DNA of 64,000 bases, taken from IMG/VR virus record IMGVR_UViG_3300027899_000012, positions 26,243-90,242 of that record; one strand, given 5' to 3'. Shown in pieces: positions 31,661 to 40,037 of the stretch. Numbering within the stretch: position 1 is the first letter of the stretch; each line of letters opens with the position of its first letter. The position numbers and the translations under genes are program-made. Source of the stretch: a virus. The notes under the pieces were generated by a model. That model saw only the letters and a list, made by a program, of their open reading frames with translations. It did no database searches and was not told where the DNA came from.

Positions 31661-32190
31661 GAGGTCGCGGTATCCGCGGGCAATTCGTCCGCCATCTCGT
31701 ACTTCGCGAACTTCGTCTTGCTGCCCACGCGTTTGACCACTCCCATCGATTCCAGCCACTTCATCGCCATCCGAACCCGGAACCGGCTCACGCCGAAGCT
31801 CCGAAGGTGATCGTGCGCTTCGGTCAGCGAAACGGGCGCTCCGATCGAAATCATGAAATCTCGAAGCTCGGACCGGATCATGTCCGGAGACGTGTCCTGC
31901 ATGCAGGCAGGCCCGCGAGCGTCCGAGTTTCGGGCTTTGCGGAGCGACTTGGCGACGCGCGCTCGCTGGTAGCCAGGCCCTGACAGGTGATTGCCTCCCC
32001 TGCCCTCCGCCGTGATCGTGAGGCGCACGTCTCCTTCGGCGACCGGAACGGCCGACAGTCCGCGCGCGAACTCGATGTGCAGCTGCGCGTGCATGACCGC
32101 AAGAGAATCAGCCACGTCCGCGGGGTAGTATCGCTCGAATACTTCCTTGAAACCCCGCTTCAAATGCATGTGATTGATTGTGTCTGGCAC
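31657..32190 (-). CDS. Hypothetical protein with winged-helix-like C-terminus
   Basis: 177 residues if it starts at GTG 32190, which has the leaderless spacing; ATG 32169 is an alternative. The C-terminal third (MIRSELRDFMISIGAPVSLT, then FGVSRFRVRMAMKWLESMGV) resembles a winged helix-turn-helix. Possibly a regulator. Confidence 0.72.
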   Translation of the reverse strand: MPDTINHMHLKRGFKEVFERYYPADVADSLAVMHAQLHIEFARGLSAVPVAEGDVRLTITAEGRGGNHLSGPGYQRARVAKSLRKARNSDARGPACMQDTSPDMIRSELRDFMISIGAPVSLTEAHDHLRSFGVSRFRVRMAMKWLESMGVVKRVGSKTKFAKYEMADELPADTATS

Positions 32191-32196
32191 GTGCTA

Positions 32197-32225
32197 AGCA
32201 TCGCATGATGCTTCGCCAGGCGCAA
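32197..32225 (-). promoter_or_regulatory. Possible leaderless-type promoter
   Basis: TTGCGC, 17-base spacer, GATGCT, six bases, GTG 32190. The -10 is weak, but CACGTGCTAAGCATCG just downstream (32188-32203) is the dispersed operator motif. Confidence 0.45.
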
Positions 32226-32226
32226 C

Positions 32227-32937
32227 CTACCGTCGGGGTGGGCCGCCGAAAGCTTCCCAAATTCGCCCGGTGATATCCCAATGGATGTCGGCGAAGAAGA
32301 ATCCCACCGTGGCGAGGCAGAAAACGACGACGCCCGCTTGCATGCCCACTCCGACTTCTCCGCCCACGGCTGGTCGGGCCAGGCCCATGTTGGCGAACGT
32401 GTTGGCCGCGCGCACGAAGTTCGCGACGTAGTCGTTCTGGCCGTACATGCCCAGAATGCCGGGGCCCGAAGTCATACCGGTGTCCTTGCACGCGCTGCCA
32501 CCGTTGTAGGCCTTGACGCCCGAGAGAACGCATCCTCCGTGCGCGGCCGTGTTTTTCAGGATCACGTCGGCCGCATCCGGGATCTGATCGGCCGGGTTCG
32601 ACATGTAGTACGAGCAGTCGGGGTGGCCGTACATTCTGCAGGTGAAAGGCATGAACTGCATCAACCCGCACGCGCCAGCAGACGAGCACAGTTTCGGGTT
32701 GCCGCCCGTCTCGATCTTCATGATCGCGACCAGCCACGAGGTCGGGATCGAGTATTTGTCGGCGGCGGCCTGGATCGGGACGCCCCAGTCTTCCCAAATC
32801 TTCGCGATCTGCTTGCCGTGCGCTCCCGCTGCGTCCCAGGCGGGGAAGCCTGCCCCCTCCACTTCAAAGCGGCCGTCGGGCAGCCAGCGGTAGGGCACGC
32901 CGCAGGGGTTGTGCCAGGTATTCGGGGCGATGAGCAT
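32227..32937 (-). CDS. Lytic transglycosylase (SLT domain) with C-terminal membrane anchor
   Basis: 236 residues, MLIAPNTWHNPCGVPYRWLP at ATG 32937. The SLT fold is shown by LVAIMKIETGGNP (catalytic Glu 76), GLMQFMP (91-97) and a later AYNGG. It would cleave the MurNAc-GlcNAc bond of peptidoglycan. A hydrophobic helix near 205-225 (GVVVFCLATVGFFF) could anchor it. Several Cys may form disulfides. Probably used in entry or lysis. Confidence 0.87.
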   Translation of the reverse strand: MLIAPNTWHNPCGVPYRWLPDGRFEVEGAGFPAWDAAGAHGKQIAKIWEDWGVPIQAAADKYSIPTSWLVAIMKIETGGNPKLCSSAGACGLMQFMPFTCRMYGHPDCSYYMSNPADQIPDAADVILKNTAAHGGCVLSGVKAYNGGSACKDTGMTSGPGILGMYGQNDYVANFVRAANTFANMGLARPAVGGEVGVGMQAGVVVFCLATVGFFFADIHWDITGRIWEAFGGPPRR

Positions 32938-32956
32938 GTCCCCGAGGATAGCGGCG

Positions 32957-32986
32957 TTGTGGCGATCGCGGGAGTGCGCGTACCAT
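32957..32986 (+). promoter_or_regulatory. Leaderless-type promoter
   Basis: TTGTGG, 18-base spacer, TACCAT, seven bases, ATG 32994. Confidence 0.5.
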
Positions 32987-32993
32987 GTGCACC

Positions 32994-33599
32994 ATGGAAG
33001 TGCAGTGGAAGTGGGTGATGATTGCGGGCGGCGTGATCGTGGCGGTGCCCGTGATCGCGTACCTGCTGGAACGAAACGCCCTGGCGGCACTCCCCGTTGG
33101 GGTCCCCGGCACAACCGGGGGGACAGCCAACGCGCAGTCGCAGGCGAACTTCGGGCCCCTTGAATTCGTGCCAGACCCGCAGTCGAACAACCCGGAGGCG
33201 ATCAAGATCACCAACGGCTGGGCCGAAGCGAATGTCGTGAGCGTCCCGATCCCGCAGCTGGGCAAGAACGTCGCCTGGCACCGGAAATGCGCTGACCAGC
33301 TGGTGCAGCTGTTCGACGCCTGGGAGCAGGCTGGGCTGATCGGACAGATCATCACATGGGGCGGCTCTTGGAACCCGCGCTTCGTGAGAGGTAGCCGCAC
33401 CAGTCTCTCCAACCACGCGTTCGCCACAGCATTCGACATCAACGCGCAATGGAACCCCATGGGCAGCCCGGCAGCGGCATCCGGCGAGTACGGCAGCGTG
33501 CAAGACCTCGCATTGATCGCCAAGTCTCTCGGCTGGCGCTGGGGAGGGGATTACACCGGAAGGCCCGACGGGATGCACTTCGAGCGGCTGTCCTGCTGA
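32994..33599 (+). CDS. M15-family peptidase (VanY/D,D-carboxypeptidase-like), membrane-anchored
   Basis: 201 residues, MEVQWKWVMIAGGVIVAVPV at ATG 32994; an in-frame ATG at 32985 is less consistent with the promoter. N-terminal transmembrane helix (about 7-24), then the M15 core: SLSNHAFATAFDIN (zinc ligands His141 and Asp148) and RPDGMHFE (His195). It would cut peptide cross-links of peptidoglycan. Diverges from the transglycosylase gene. Confidence 0.88.
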   Translation: MEVQWKWVMIAGGVIVAVPVIAYLLERNALAALPVGVPGTTGGTANAQSQANFGPLEFVPDPQSNNPEAIKITNGWAEANVVSVPIPQLGKNVAWHRKCADQLVQLFDAWEQAGLIGQIITWGGSWNPRFVRGSRTSLSNHAFATAFDINAQWNPMGSPAAASGEYGSVQDLALIAKSLGWRWGGDYTGRPDGMHFERLSC

Positions 33600-33643
33600 G
33601 CCAGATCGTTCTGGATCTTATTTATATGGCGTGGTAGACATGA

Positions 33644-34834
33644 GTGGTGTCGCACAGAAACATCGAGATCGCGTGGACTCCAAACGGAAAAGCCGCTTGG
33701 GCGACGTTCACGGCCAGTCGCAAGGAGGCTGCTCGTCTTTGGTGCGATCTCGTCAAGCGCCACGCGCGTCTTCGTCGGCTTAACTGGAAATGGCCGTCAC
33801 TTTCTCGCTGGCAGCGCTGGGGCAAAAAGCGGTATCCGGGATTGCTAGCGCAGAGCGTTCAACAGATCATTACGGAATTCTGCGAAGCCGTGAATTCGGC
33901 GACGCAACTGCGCAAGCGGGGTCACGCCGACGCTCGCTACCCATGTCGACTTCCGAAGTATCACGACGTCACGTACACGAATCAGGGTGCCCGCATTCGC
34001 GATGGAAATTTGTTTTTGCCAAATGGCAAGAGCGGTACGCTGCGTGTAAAGATACCCAGCACGCTAACGCTGCCGGGACGATTGATGGAAGTACAGGTGG
34101 CTTTCGGGCGAGTACTTATCTCGTGCGAGATAGCCGATGATGTGCGCCACGTCTCGGGCGTGATAGGGGTGGATCTCGGCGTGAATACGCTGATCGCGGC
34201 AGGCGACGACCAGCGCGCCGTACTGGTGAGTGGGAGAGAAGCCAAGGCCACGGTGCAGTGGCGTGCCAAGAAGCTCGCGTCGATATGGTCGGCACAATCT
34301 TCGCGAACGAAGGGCTCGCGGCGGTGGAGGCGACTGGAACGCAGAAAACATCGCATGCTCGACAAAGCGCAGTTCCGTATCCGAGACATCACGCACAAGG
34401 CGACGAGAATCGTCGCGGACGCCTTCCCGCGCGCCAGTGCAGTGGTGGGAAAGCCATTCAACGGCGCTGGCGACAAACTAGGAAAAAAACAAGCTCAGCA
34501 AGTGTCTCAGGCCTGCAACGCGAAAATAATCGCGTTGCTAGATTACAAGTGTTCGGGAGCTGTGGAAATCCCCGAGCCGTACACCTCGCAGACCTGTCCG
34601 GTATGCGGGGAGCGTCGCCGCTGTGGGCGAGTCTTTCGGTGTGCGTGCGGACTAGTGGTCCCGCGCGACGTGGTTGGTTTTACGAACATTCGACGAATCG
34701 GGTTGCGCGGGAGGATGGCCCCGTCTCCCGAGGTTGCAACAAACATCATGTTTGTGAGGCCGACTCGCAAGTATCCCGTGGCAGCACGGGTAGTTCCGGC
34801 GGAACCCCGGCAAGTAGCTCAGGCTCAAGCCTGA
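33644..34834 (+). CDS. tnpB: TnpB-like RNA-guided nuclease (IS200/IS605 OrfB)
   Basis: 396 residues from GTG 33644. RuvC motif I GVIGVDLGVNTL (Asp177), zinc finger TCPVCGERRRCGRVFRCACG, and RuvC motif III PRDVVGFTNI (Asp342). The usual motif II Glu strand reads AVVGKPFNGAG, without a Glu, but VEIPEPYTSQTCP has candidate glutamates at 308 and 311, the place used by some TnpB and Fanzor proteins with a rearranged site. Activity is therefore undecided. TnpB proteins cut DNA guided by an omega-RNA from the element's right end. Confidence 0.85.
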   Translation: MVSHRNIEIAWTPNGKAAWATFTASRKEAARLWCDLVKRHARLRRLNWKWPSLSRWQRWGKKRYPGLLAQSVQQIITEFCEAVNSATQLRKRGHADARYPCRLPKYHDVTYTNQGARIRDGNLFLPNGKSGTLRVKIPSTLTLPGRLMEVQVAFGRVLISCEIADDVRHVSGVIGVDLGVNTLIAAGDDQRAVLVSGREAKATVQWRAKKLASIWSAQSSRTKGSRRWRRLERRKHRMLDKAQFRIRDITHKATRIVADAFPRASAVVGKPFNGAGDKLGKKQAQQVSQACNAKIIALLDYKCSGAVEIPEPYTSQTCPVCGERRRCGRVFRCACGLVVPRDVVGFTNIRRIGLRGRMAPSPEVATNIMFVRPTRKYPVAARVVPAEPRQVAQAQA

Positions 34835-34835
34835 G
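34818..34835 (+). ncRNA. Omega-RNA scaffold hairpin 1 (tentative)
   Basis: Perfect 8-pair stem CTCAGGCT/AGCCTGAG with a two-base loop, spanning the tnpB stop. In this family the 3' end of tnpB is part of the guide RNA scaffold. Confidence 0.5.
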
Positions 34836-34838
34836 AAG

Positions 34839-34858
34839 CCCCATCCTTCGGGATGGGG
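34839..34858 (+). ncRNA. Right-end hairpin of the TnpB element
   Basis: Perfect 8-pair stem CCCCATCC/GGATGGGG with a TTCG loop, followed by GGTTCAC. The guide would be the sequence just beyond about 34868. Confidence 0.6.
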
Positions 34859-34942
34859 AGGTTCACCAGTGGGGTGGTGGTCGCGTGGGAGGGGGATAGG
34901 GGCCAAGTTCTCGCTGGTTTAGGTCATTTCGGCTGAGCGCGG

Positions 34943-34972
34943 TTGTGCGCCGCTTGCCTATCGACGTACCAT
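34943..34972 (+). promoter_or_regulatory. Leaderless-type promoter
   Basis: TTGTGC, 18-base spacer, TACCAT, six bases, GTG 34979. Confidence 0.55.
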
Positions 34973-34978
34973 AGGCCC

Positions 34979-35752
34979 GTGGACTACCGCGCCTCAACCC
35001 CCTGGCTTCTCGGCGGCATCTTGATGCTCACCGGCGTCGGCATCGTGTACGCGATGCGACAAGGAGCCGGCGTGTGCAACGTCTCGGTGCGGCCGGGAGA
35101 CCGGGTGCTGCTGTTCGGTGACAGCCTGGCCGTAGGTCTCTCGGCTCCGTTCCGATCGGTCGCCAAGCAGGGAGGATGCGATTTCACTTCCCAGGCCGAA
35201 ACGAGCACGAGCATGGCGCAGTGGCTCAGCGAGCCACGCCAATCGCAGCTGCAGGCGCTGATGGCTTCTTTTCAGCCGACAGTCGTGCTGGTGAGCCTTG
35301 GGACGAACGACTCCAAGGGAAACGCGGAGACGTCGAGACTCGCCGCCCAGATCGTGCAGATCCGAGACTGGATCGCGAGCACCGGCGCCAAGCTGGTCTG
35401 GGTGCTGCCCCCGAAGCTTCCCTTCCCCGAACGCGTGAGCGCTGGCGTTCGAGCCGCAGGCATTGACGGCTTTCCGTCAGCGAACCTCCCCTTGCCCCAG
35501 GTGGACGGAATCCATCTGACGGGGCGAGGATACGCGGGGTGGGCCGAACACATCTGGGCCTTCCTCAGTTGCTCTCCCACGCCCTCGGACGCCCTGGCGG
35601 GGCTGGGCGCGGCGCTGCATCCTGTCCTGCCGTCGTTCATGGTCCCTGCGCGGCCGGCGCGAGTTCAGCAGACTACGCAGGCGCAGCAGCAGATGCAGCA
35701 GAGGTCGCGGAGCAACAAGAGAAGGCGGGGCAAGAAGCGGAGGATGGGCTAG
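34979..35752 (+). CDS. SGNH/GDSL hydrolase, membrane-anchored
   Basis: 257 residues from GTG 34979, chosen by the promoter geometry. N-terminal transmembrane helix (LLGGILMLTGVGIVYAM), then SGNH blocks GDSLAVG (Ser49), SLGTND (108-111) and DGIHLT (Asp176, His179). Such enzymes remove acyl groups from lipids or cell-surface sugars. The tail is Gln/Arg/Lys-rich. A role in decorating or opening the envelope is inference. Confidence 0.87.
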   Translation: MDYRASTPWLLGGILMLTGVGIVYAMRQGAGVCNVSVRPGDRVLLFGDSLAVGLSAPFRSVAKQGGCDFTSQAETSTSMAQWLSEPRQSQLQALMASFQPTVVLVSLGTNDSKGNAETSRLAAQIVQIRDWIASTGAKLVWVLPPKLPFPERVSAGVRAAGIDGFPSANLPLPQVDGIHLTGRGYAGWAEHIWAFLSCSPTPSDALAGLGAALHPVLPSFMVPARPARVQQTTQAQQQMQQRSRSNKRRRGKKRRMG

Positions 35753-36111
35753 TACGCGCAGCCGATGCATGTCGGCGGCATGTCCAGTTGCGATCCCGAA
35801 GGACCGCCGGGCAGAAGCTTCGCGCACGAGATGGCTCCCAAGTCGTGGATGCAATCGTTGCAGTATCCCGTGGCCGGAGTGTTGCACCCTCCTTTGCAGC
35901 AGTCGGTGACCTCGGCCTGGGTAGGGCTCTCGCAGGATTGCCCCGGAGACAGGCTCAGCCCGCACTGCACGAGCTTGGTGCACAGAACGCTCATAACGTC
36001 CTCGCAAACTCCGTAAACGGTGTAGGTGTTTGCGGCCGGTTTGGGGCTCGAATCAGAAGATGAGCACGCTGAAAGAGCAGCGAGCATCGAAATTAGAATC
36101 GACAGTTTCAT
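35749..36111 (-). CDS. Cys-rich lipoprotein
   Basis: 120 residues, MKLSILISMLAALSACSSSD at ATG 36111. Signal peptide with lipobox LSAC, then a mature part with about 15 Cys (VLCTKLVQCG, CCKGGCN, CNDCIHD, CIGCAY). A lipobox predicts anchoring to host membrane. Phage-encoded lipoproteins often block superinfection or aid lysis. The stop overlaps the convergent SGNH gene by four bases. Confidence 0.8.
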   Translation of the reverse strand: MKLSILISMLAALSACSSSDSSPKPAANTYTVYGVCEDVMSVLCTKLVQCGLSLSPGQSCESPTQAEVTDCCKGGCNTPATGYCNDCIHDLGAISCAKLLPGGPSGSQLDMPPTCIGCAY

Positions 36112-36134
36112 GGGTGTCCGACTTTCTGTTGCAC

Positions 36135-36527
36135 TCACGCCTTCGCTCCGGGCTTGCCGCCGGTTAGAGTTGCTTCCATGGCCGAAATGAACGATCCGAA
36201 CGCCGGCCCTCCCGGGTCGAGACCGTAGAGCTTGAACAGGGCGCGGAGGTCGTTAGCGAGCCGCGCTTCCCAACCCGGGGTGCCGAGATGCTTCTCCGGT
36301 GCGGCAGGCATAGGGAAGATGATCTTGTTCTTGCCGTTGAGTGTGCACCCCCAGCAAGTTCCGTGTTTCTCGTGATGCGCGTACACAGTATCAAACATGG
36401 CCCCAACCCTCCCGGTGCCAGGGCAGTGGTTTTCCTCGATGTCCTCCTGCGCGCTGTACCCACCTTCTTCGTCGTCGGGGACTTCCACTTCAATCTCGTA
36501 CGTGCATCGAACTCGAACCTTTCTCAC
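36135..36527 (-). CDS. Hypothetical zinc-binding protein
   Basis: 130 residues from GTG 36527 (GTGA overlap, GGAGG upstream). Starts VRKVRVRCTYEIEVEVPDDE. CPGTGRVG...HHEKHGTCWGC may bind zinc. C-terminus helical. Unknown. Confidence 0.75.
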   Translation of the reverse strand: MRKVRVRCTYEIEVEVPDDEEGGYSAQEDIEENHCPGTGRVGAMFDTVYAHHEKHGTCWGCTLNGKNKIIFPMPAAPEKHLGTPGWEARLANDLRALFKLYGLDPGGPAFGSFISAMEATLTGGKPGAKA

Positions 36528-37309
36528 TTTGCACCTCCGCCCTTGGCCGCAGCTTCCGCCCTTCGAGCGGCCACGGCCTCGTCGTGCTTGATCTGCGCTT
36601 GCCTCATCGCAGGCAGCACTTCTTCGAGCCTGTGAGGCAGCTTCGGTGCCATGGCGAGAAGGATGCGACCGGCCGCGTAGGCGTCGCCCTTGGCCCGGTG
36701 CTTGTGCCAGTCGCCGACCCCCCACCTCTCTGCTACCGAGGCCAATCCCCTTCCCTTTGCGCTCGGATTGAGCACGATGTCGAGCGCCATCGTGTCCAGA
36801 ATCACCTTGTGCTCGCTTTCGATTTCGTCGAGGGAAGCTTCGGAAGGCTTGATCGTGCCGGCAGCGAGGCACCTGGTGATCTCGACTTGAAGCATGCGCT
36901 GGTCAAATCGAGCGTTGTGGGCCACGCGAACGGCCGCCTGGTGAAAGACGTGCCTCACGAGCCAGAAATTCTGGGCAAATGTTGGCGCTGTTGCGATGTC
37001 GGCGACAGTCAAACCGTTGACCCCAAGCGCCTCCACAACCCGGGCGTCGGTCGTGTCTATCGAGCCGGGGTTCACGAAGAACGCCCAGTCAACGACCTTG
37101 ACGCCATCCTCCCAAAGTACGGCACCGAATTCAAGGATGCGAGCGTCGTCGTCCGTTCCGGTGGTCTCGGTGTCGAACGCGACGATCCTGTGCGCCCACG
37201 AGGGCAAGACGACCGGCGCGGGCGGGGGCTTGGGCGGAGGGGGTTTGGCCGCTGGCAGCTTCGCGCCCTCGTCTGGCGGCATGATGAAGTCGTCGTTGGG
37301 ATCGCTCAT
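36524..37309 (-). CDS. DnaQ-like DEDDh 3'-5' exonuclease
   Basis: 261 residues, MSDPNDDFIMPPDEGAKLPA at ATG 37309. Pro-rich N-terminus, then exonuclease motif I AFDTETTG (45-51), motif II VAHNARFDQRML (129-140) and motif III HRAKGDA (204-210). Homologous to the DNA polymerase III epsilon subunit; would trim or proofread DNA. No polymerase gene is in the window. Confidence 0.9.
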   Translation of the reverse strand: MSDPNDDFIMPPDEGAKLPAAKPPPPKPPPAPVVLPSWAHRIVAFDTETTGTDDDARILEFGAVLWEDGVKVVDWAFFVNPGSIDTTDARVVEALGVNGLTVADIATAPTFAQNFWLVRHVFHQAAVRVAHNARFDQRMLQVEITRCLAAGTIKPSEASLDEIESEHKVILDTMALDIVLNPSAKGRGLASVAERWGVGDWHKHRAKGDAYAAGRILLAMAPKLPHRLEEVLPAMRQAQIKHDEAVAARRAEAAAKGGGAK

Positions 37310-37311
37310 GG

Positions 37312-38367
37312 CTAGTTGTTTCCCGGGGGAGGGGTGCTGCGGAGCATGTGTGCTCCCTCCGGCTCCATCACGGTCGCAAAGCCGTCCCACTCGTCGATCG
37401 CGGTCAAGCCGAAGGATGCGATCTGGCTCGACTCAGTCAGGCCGTACTGGTTGGCGAGCGAGCATCCCACCACGTACCAGGGGCACGCGAGATCGGAGTC
37501 AGGAAGGCAGTCGATCCCGTTCTTCACCAGGAAGCGAATCATCCCGGCCAGGTACGCCAGAAGCGGAGCGATCGCTTCAGCTTTCACTCCAGCGTGAGGG
37601 TTAGGGGAAAGCCTCTTGAATGATTCGACTGCGGCTGCGCGGTAGTCGGCCATCAGCTGAGCAAGCGGCGTAGGAGAGCCCACAACCCTGGCCTTCGGGG
37701 GAAGGCGTTCGACGATGTTGTCTCGCTCCGGCTTGCCATGCCCTCCCCGGCATATTCCCTCGCACTCAGCGCACAGACCCTGATCCTTGAACCAGCAACG
37801 GGTCGAGATGACTTCGGCCCGCAGCTGCACGATCCCGTCCTCGAACTGCACGGCAATGGGAACGCTCACAAAAGCGTAAGACCAGTTTTCCTCGCCCACC
37901 GTCGATCGCCTGGTAACAGTGACCACCTGACGCTCTCCGGCAAGCGTTCCTGGCTCCACGGTAATAGTCATCCCCCGGGCCTCCATGGCTGCATTTCGGA
38001 CGGAAGCGGGCGCTCCAAGAAGCTGGAGCAGGGCCGTGCCTTCCTTGCTGTTAAAGGAATCCTGCATGACCAGGGGCGTGACGCCTTTTTCCGTCGCCGT
38101 CAGCGGATGCGCTGCATGCAGGTTCCTCATCTGTTCGGGACTGGCCTGGGCCAGGCACTCGACCACTTCATCGACGCCTTCCATGACGTGAAGAGGGTCG
38201 TTGAGCGTCGGCTTGGCCTTGGTCACGTCGGCAAGGGTTTGGAGAAGCTCGCCGATGGTCGGTGCCGAGACGCACAGACCGAAGTTCGTCTTGGCCGTGT
38301 ACGTCACGTTGGCACCATCGACCAGGGCTTCCATGCAGATCGATCCCACGCGGAACTGCTCGGTCAT
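37312..38367 (-). CDS. Hypothetical protein
   Basis: 351 residues, MTEQFRVGSICMEALVDGAN at ATG 38367 (ATGA overlap). Beta-rich centre with CWFKDQGLCAECEGICRGGH (probable metal site), then a helical C-terminus. Unknown. Confidence 0.8.
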   Translation of the reverse strand: MTEQFRVGSICMEALVDGANVTYTAKTNFGLCVSAPTIGELLQTLADVTKAKPTLNDPLHVMEGVDEVVECLAQASPEQMRNLHAAHPLTATEKGVTPLVMQDSFNSKEGTALLQLLGAPASVRNAAMEARGMTITVEPGTLAGERQVVTVTRRSTVGEENWSYAFVSVPIAVQFEDGIVQLRAEVISTRCWFKDQGLCAECEGICRGGHGKPERDNIVERLPPKARVVGSPTPLAQLMADYRAAAVESFKRLSPNPHAGVKAEAIAPLLAYLAGMIRFLVKNGIDCLPDSDLACPWYVVGCSLANQYGLTESSQIASFGLTAIDEWDGFATVMEPEGAHMLRSTPPPGNN

Positions 38368-38663
38368 GACTGCTCCTCGATGCCCCGGCGCGCGAGACGG
38401 CGCTTGCGCGTGCGGCTGTGGGCGTAGGCCGCTCTGAGTTGATCGTCGGTGTACCAGTCGTCGAAATGGACCGTTTCTTTCGATAGATCGTGAATGGCTC
38501 GGCGCTGGTGGGGTTCGGGAGCGTTTTCGCCTTGGCACCATCGGTAGACGGTGGGACGGGCTACCCCGAGAAGCGTCGCGAGCCACCCTTGGGAGCGATC
38601 TCCGACCAGCCATTCGGCCATGTGAGCGATCGCCGGAACGCAGGTTGTGTCCTTGGTGAGCAT
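38364..38663 (-). CDS. HTH (Cro/CI-like) regulator
   Basis: 99 residues from ATG 38663, supported by TTGACA and six-base -10 geometry; a longer frame from ATG 38795 is possible. GWLATLLGVARPTVYRWCQG is a helix-turn-helix. A basic tail follows (RTRKRRLARRG). It lies divergent to the recombination operon and may regulate it. Confidence 0.75.
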   Translation of the reverse strand: MLTKDTTCVPAIAHMAEWLVGDRSQGWLATLLGVARPTVYRWCQGENAPEPHQRRAIHDLSKETVHFDDWYTDDQLRAAYAHSRTRKRRLARRGIEEQS

Positions 38664-38669
38664 GGCGGT

Positions 38670-38698
38670 AGGTTGCGTCGGGCCGGGCGGATTGTCAA
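38670..38698 (-). promoter_or_regulatory. Leaderless-type promoter of the HTH gene
   Basis: TTGACA, 17-base spacer, CAACCT, six bases, ATG 38663. The -10 is poor but the geometry fits. Confidence 0.5.
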
Positions 38699-38845
38699 GT
38701 GATTTCTCTTTGTGCTCATGCAACAGAGTGCTCCTCTTGTTGTGCGGAAACGCGACCAGCTTCCAATCGCAGACAGGCCGGTTATGCGCATTCATCTATG
38801 ATTGAAGCTTTACGCAGGTGCAACAAAGAAAGTTCGCATCTGTTG

Positions 38846-38873
38846 TTGACAGCACGTTGCGCATGCGTATAGT
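38846..38873 (+). promoter_or_regulatory. Leaderless-type promoter of the recombination operon
   Basis: TTGACA, 16-base spacer GCACGTTGCGCATGCG, TATAGT, six bases, ATG 38880. It is the closest to consensus in the window. Confidence 0.78.
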
Positions 38874-38879
38874 GGCTGC

Positions 38880-40037
38880 ATGCTCACAGCTGCCCAGATC
38901 AAGATGCGCCAGACGGGCCTGACGGCCACGGACATGGCCTCGATCTCGGGCGAGAACCCCTTCGGCGGGCCGGCCGGGGTCTACGACGACAAGACGTGCC
39001 CCTTGGATGTCCTTCTGGAGCGCAGCCAGCGGCCCACCAACGAGGCGGAGACGGGGAACGTCTTCGAGGCCGCCCTGGCGCGGCGATACTGCATGGCGGC
39101 CGCTCCGGAGCCAGGAAAGGTTCTCCGGGTCGTCCAGAGCAGGCACAAGACCTTCCGGCACCCCACGTGCGAGTGGGCGCTGGCTACGCCTGATCGATTT
39201 GTGATGTGCCTGGACCGAGGCGAGCAGATATCGCACGCGGGCCTGGTGCACGGGATTTGGCCCGAGAAGTACGAGAAGTGGCTTCTGGAGTGCAAGCTCG
39301 TCGGCCCCCGGATGATGCGCGAGTGGGACACGTCCCTGGATGCCGACGAAGATGCCGATCGCATCCCCTCGTACGTGTACGTGCAGGTCCAGTGGCAGAT
39401 GTTCGTCCTGGAACACACTAGGTGCGACGTGGCCGCCCTGCTGGGGGGAACGACCTTTCGCCACTTCAGGATCGACCGAGACCAGCCGTACATCGACGCA
39501 CTGGTGAAGCTGGGAGACGCTTTCTGGCGAGAGCACGTTCTCGCCAGGGTCCAGCCGCCCCCAGACGGATCGGCATCCTACGACCGGCTTCAGGCCCGGC
39601 TGTTTCCCGAGCCTCCCCAACCCCCGGCCCCCGCGCCGGCCGGCGTGGCGGAGCAGGCCTACCAGCGCATGATGAAGCGGCTGTTTCCGAAGCGCTTCGA
39701 CAACCTGGTGCCAGCGCCCGAGGGAGCCGAAGAGATCGCGCTGCGGTACCGGCGAGCGAGACAAGCCGCTAAAGAAGCCAACTACCAGCAGAAAATCTGC
39801 CTGCAGACGCTCAAGCAAATCGTGGCCGAAGCTCCGGGCATTCGGGCGGAACGCTTCCAGGCCTTCTGGGCAAGCAGCAGAGGAAACATTGACGTGTACG
39901 CGTTGGCCGCTGAACTAGGGATCACGGCCGCGCAGCTGGACAAGCACCGGAAGCCTCCGCGCAGGGGCATGCGGGTGACGGTGTACGGATCCGATGGGAT
40001 TGCAGAAGGCGAACGAACGGACGAGGAGGAGTTCTGA
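38880..40037 (+). CDS. YqaJ/lambda-exonuclease-like recombinase nuclease
   Basis: 385 residues, MLTAAQIKMRQTGLTATDMA. TGLTATDMASISGENPF, GNVFEAALARRY, ATPDRF and LLECKLV with VQVQWQMFVL follow the YqaJ viral recombinase core. It would resect double-stranded DNA ends for RecT-type annealing. A Pro-rich linker (about 240-260) leads to a helical C-terminal domain. First gene of the rightward operon. Confidence 0.87.
   Translation: MLTAAQIKMRQTGLTATDMASISGENPFGGPAGVYDDKTCPLDVLLERSQRPTNEAETGNVFEAALARRYCMAAAPEPGKVLRVVQSRHKTFRHPTCEWALATPDRFVMCLDRGEQISHAGLVHGIWPEKYEKWLLECKLVGPRMMREWDTSLDADEDADRIPSYVYVQVQWQMFVLEHTRCDVAALLGGTTFRHFRIDRDQPYIDALVKLGDAFWREHVLARVQPPPDGSASYDRLQARLFPEPPQPPAPAPAGVAEQAYQRMMKRLFPKRFDNLVPAPEGAEEIALRYRRARQAAKEANYQQKICLQTLKQIVAEAPGIRAERFQAFWASSRGNIDVYALAAELGITAAQLDKHRKPPRRGMRVTVYGSDGIAEGERTDEEEF

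Larger units (their letters stand above)
33612..34868 (+). mobile_element. IS200/IS605-type element carrying only tnpB
   Basis: A single tnpB gene followed by two hairpins and GGTTCAC, the usual right end of these elements. There is no tnpA transposase, so it would need one in trans. The AT-rich left flank (CTTATTTATATGG) is typical of its targets. The exact ends are estimates. Confidence 0.6.

Noticed and set aside
33644-34834. Calling TnpB catalytically dead
   Set aside because: The missing motif II Glu may be compensated by Glu308 or Glu311, as in rearranged TnpB/Fanzor active sites, so inactivity cannot be claimed.
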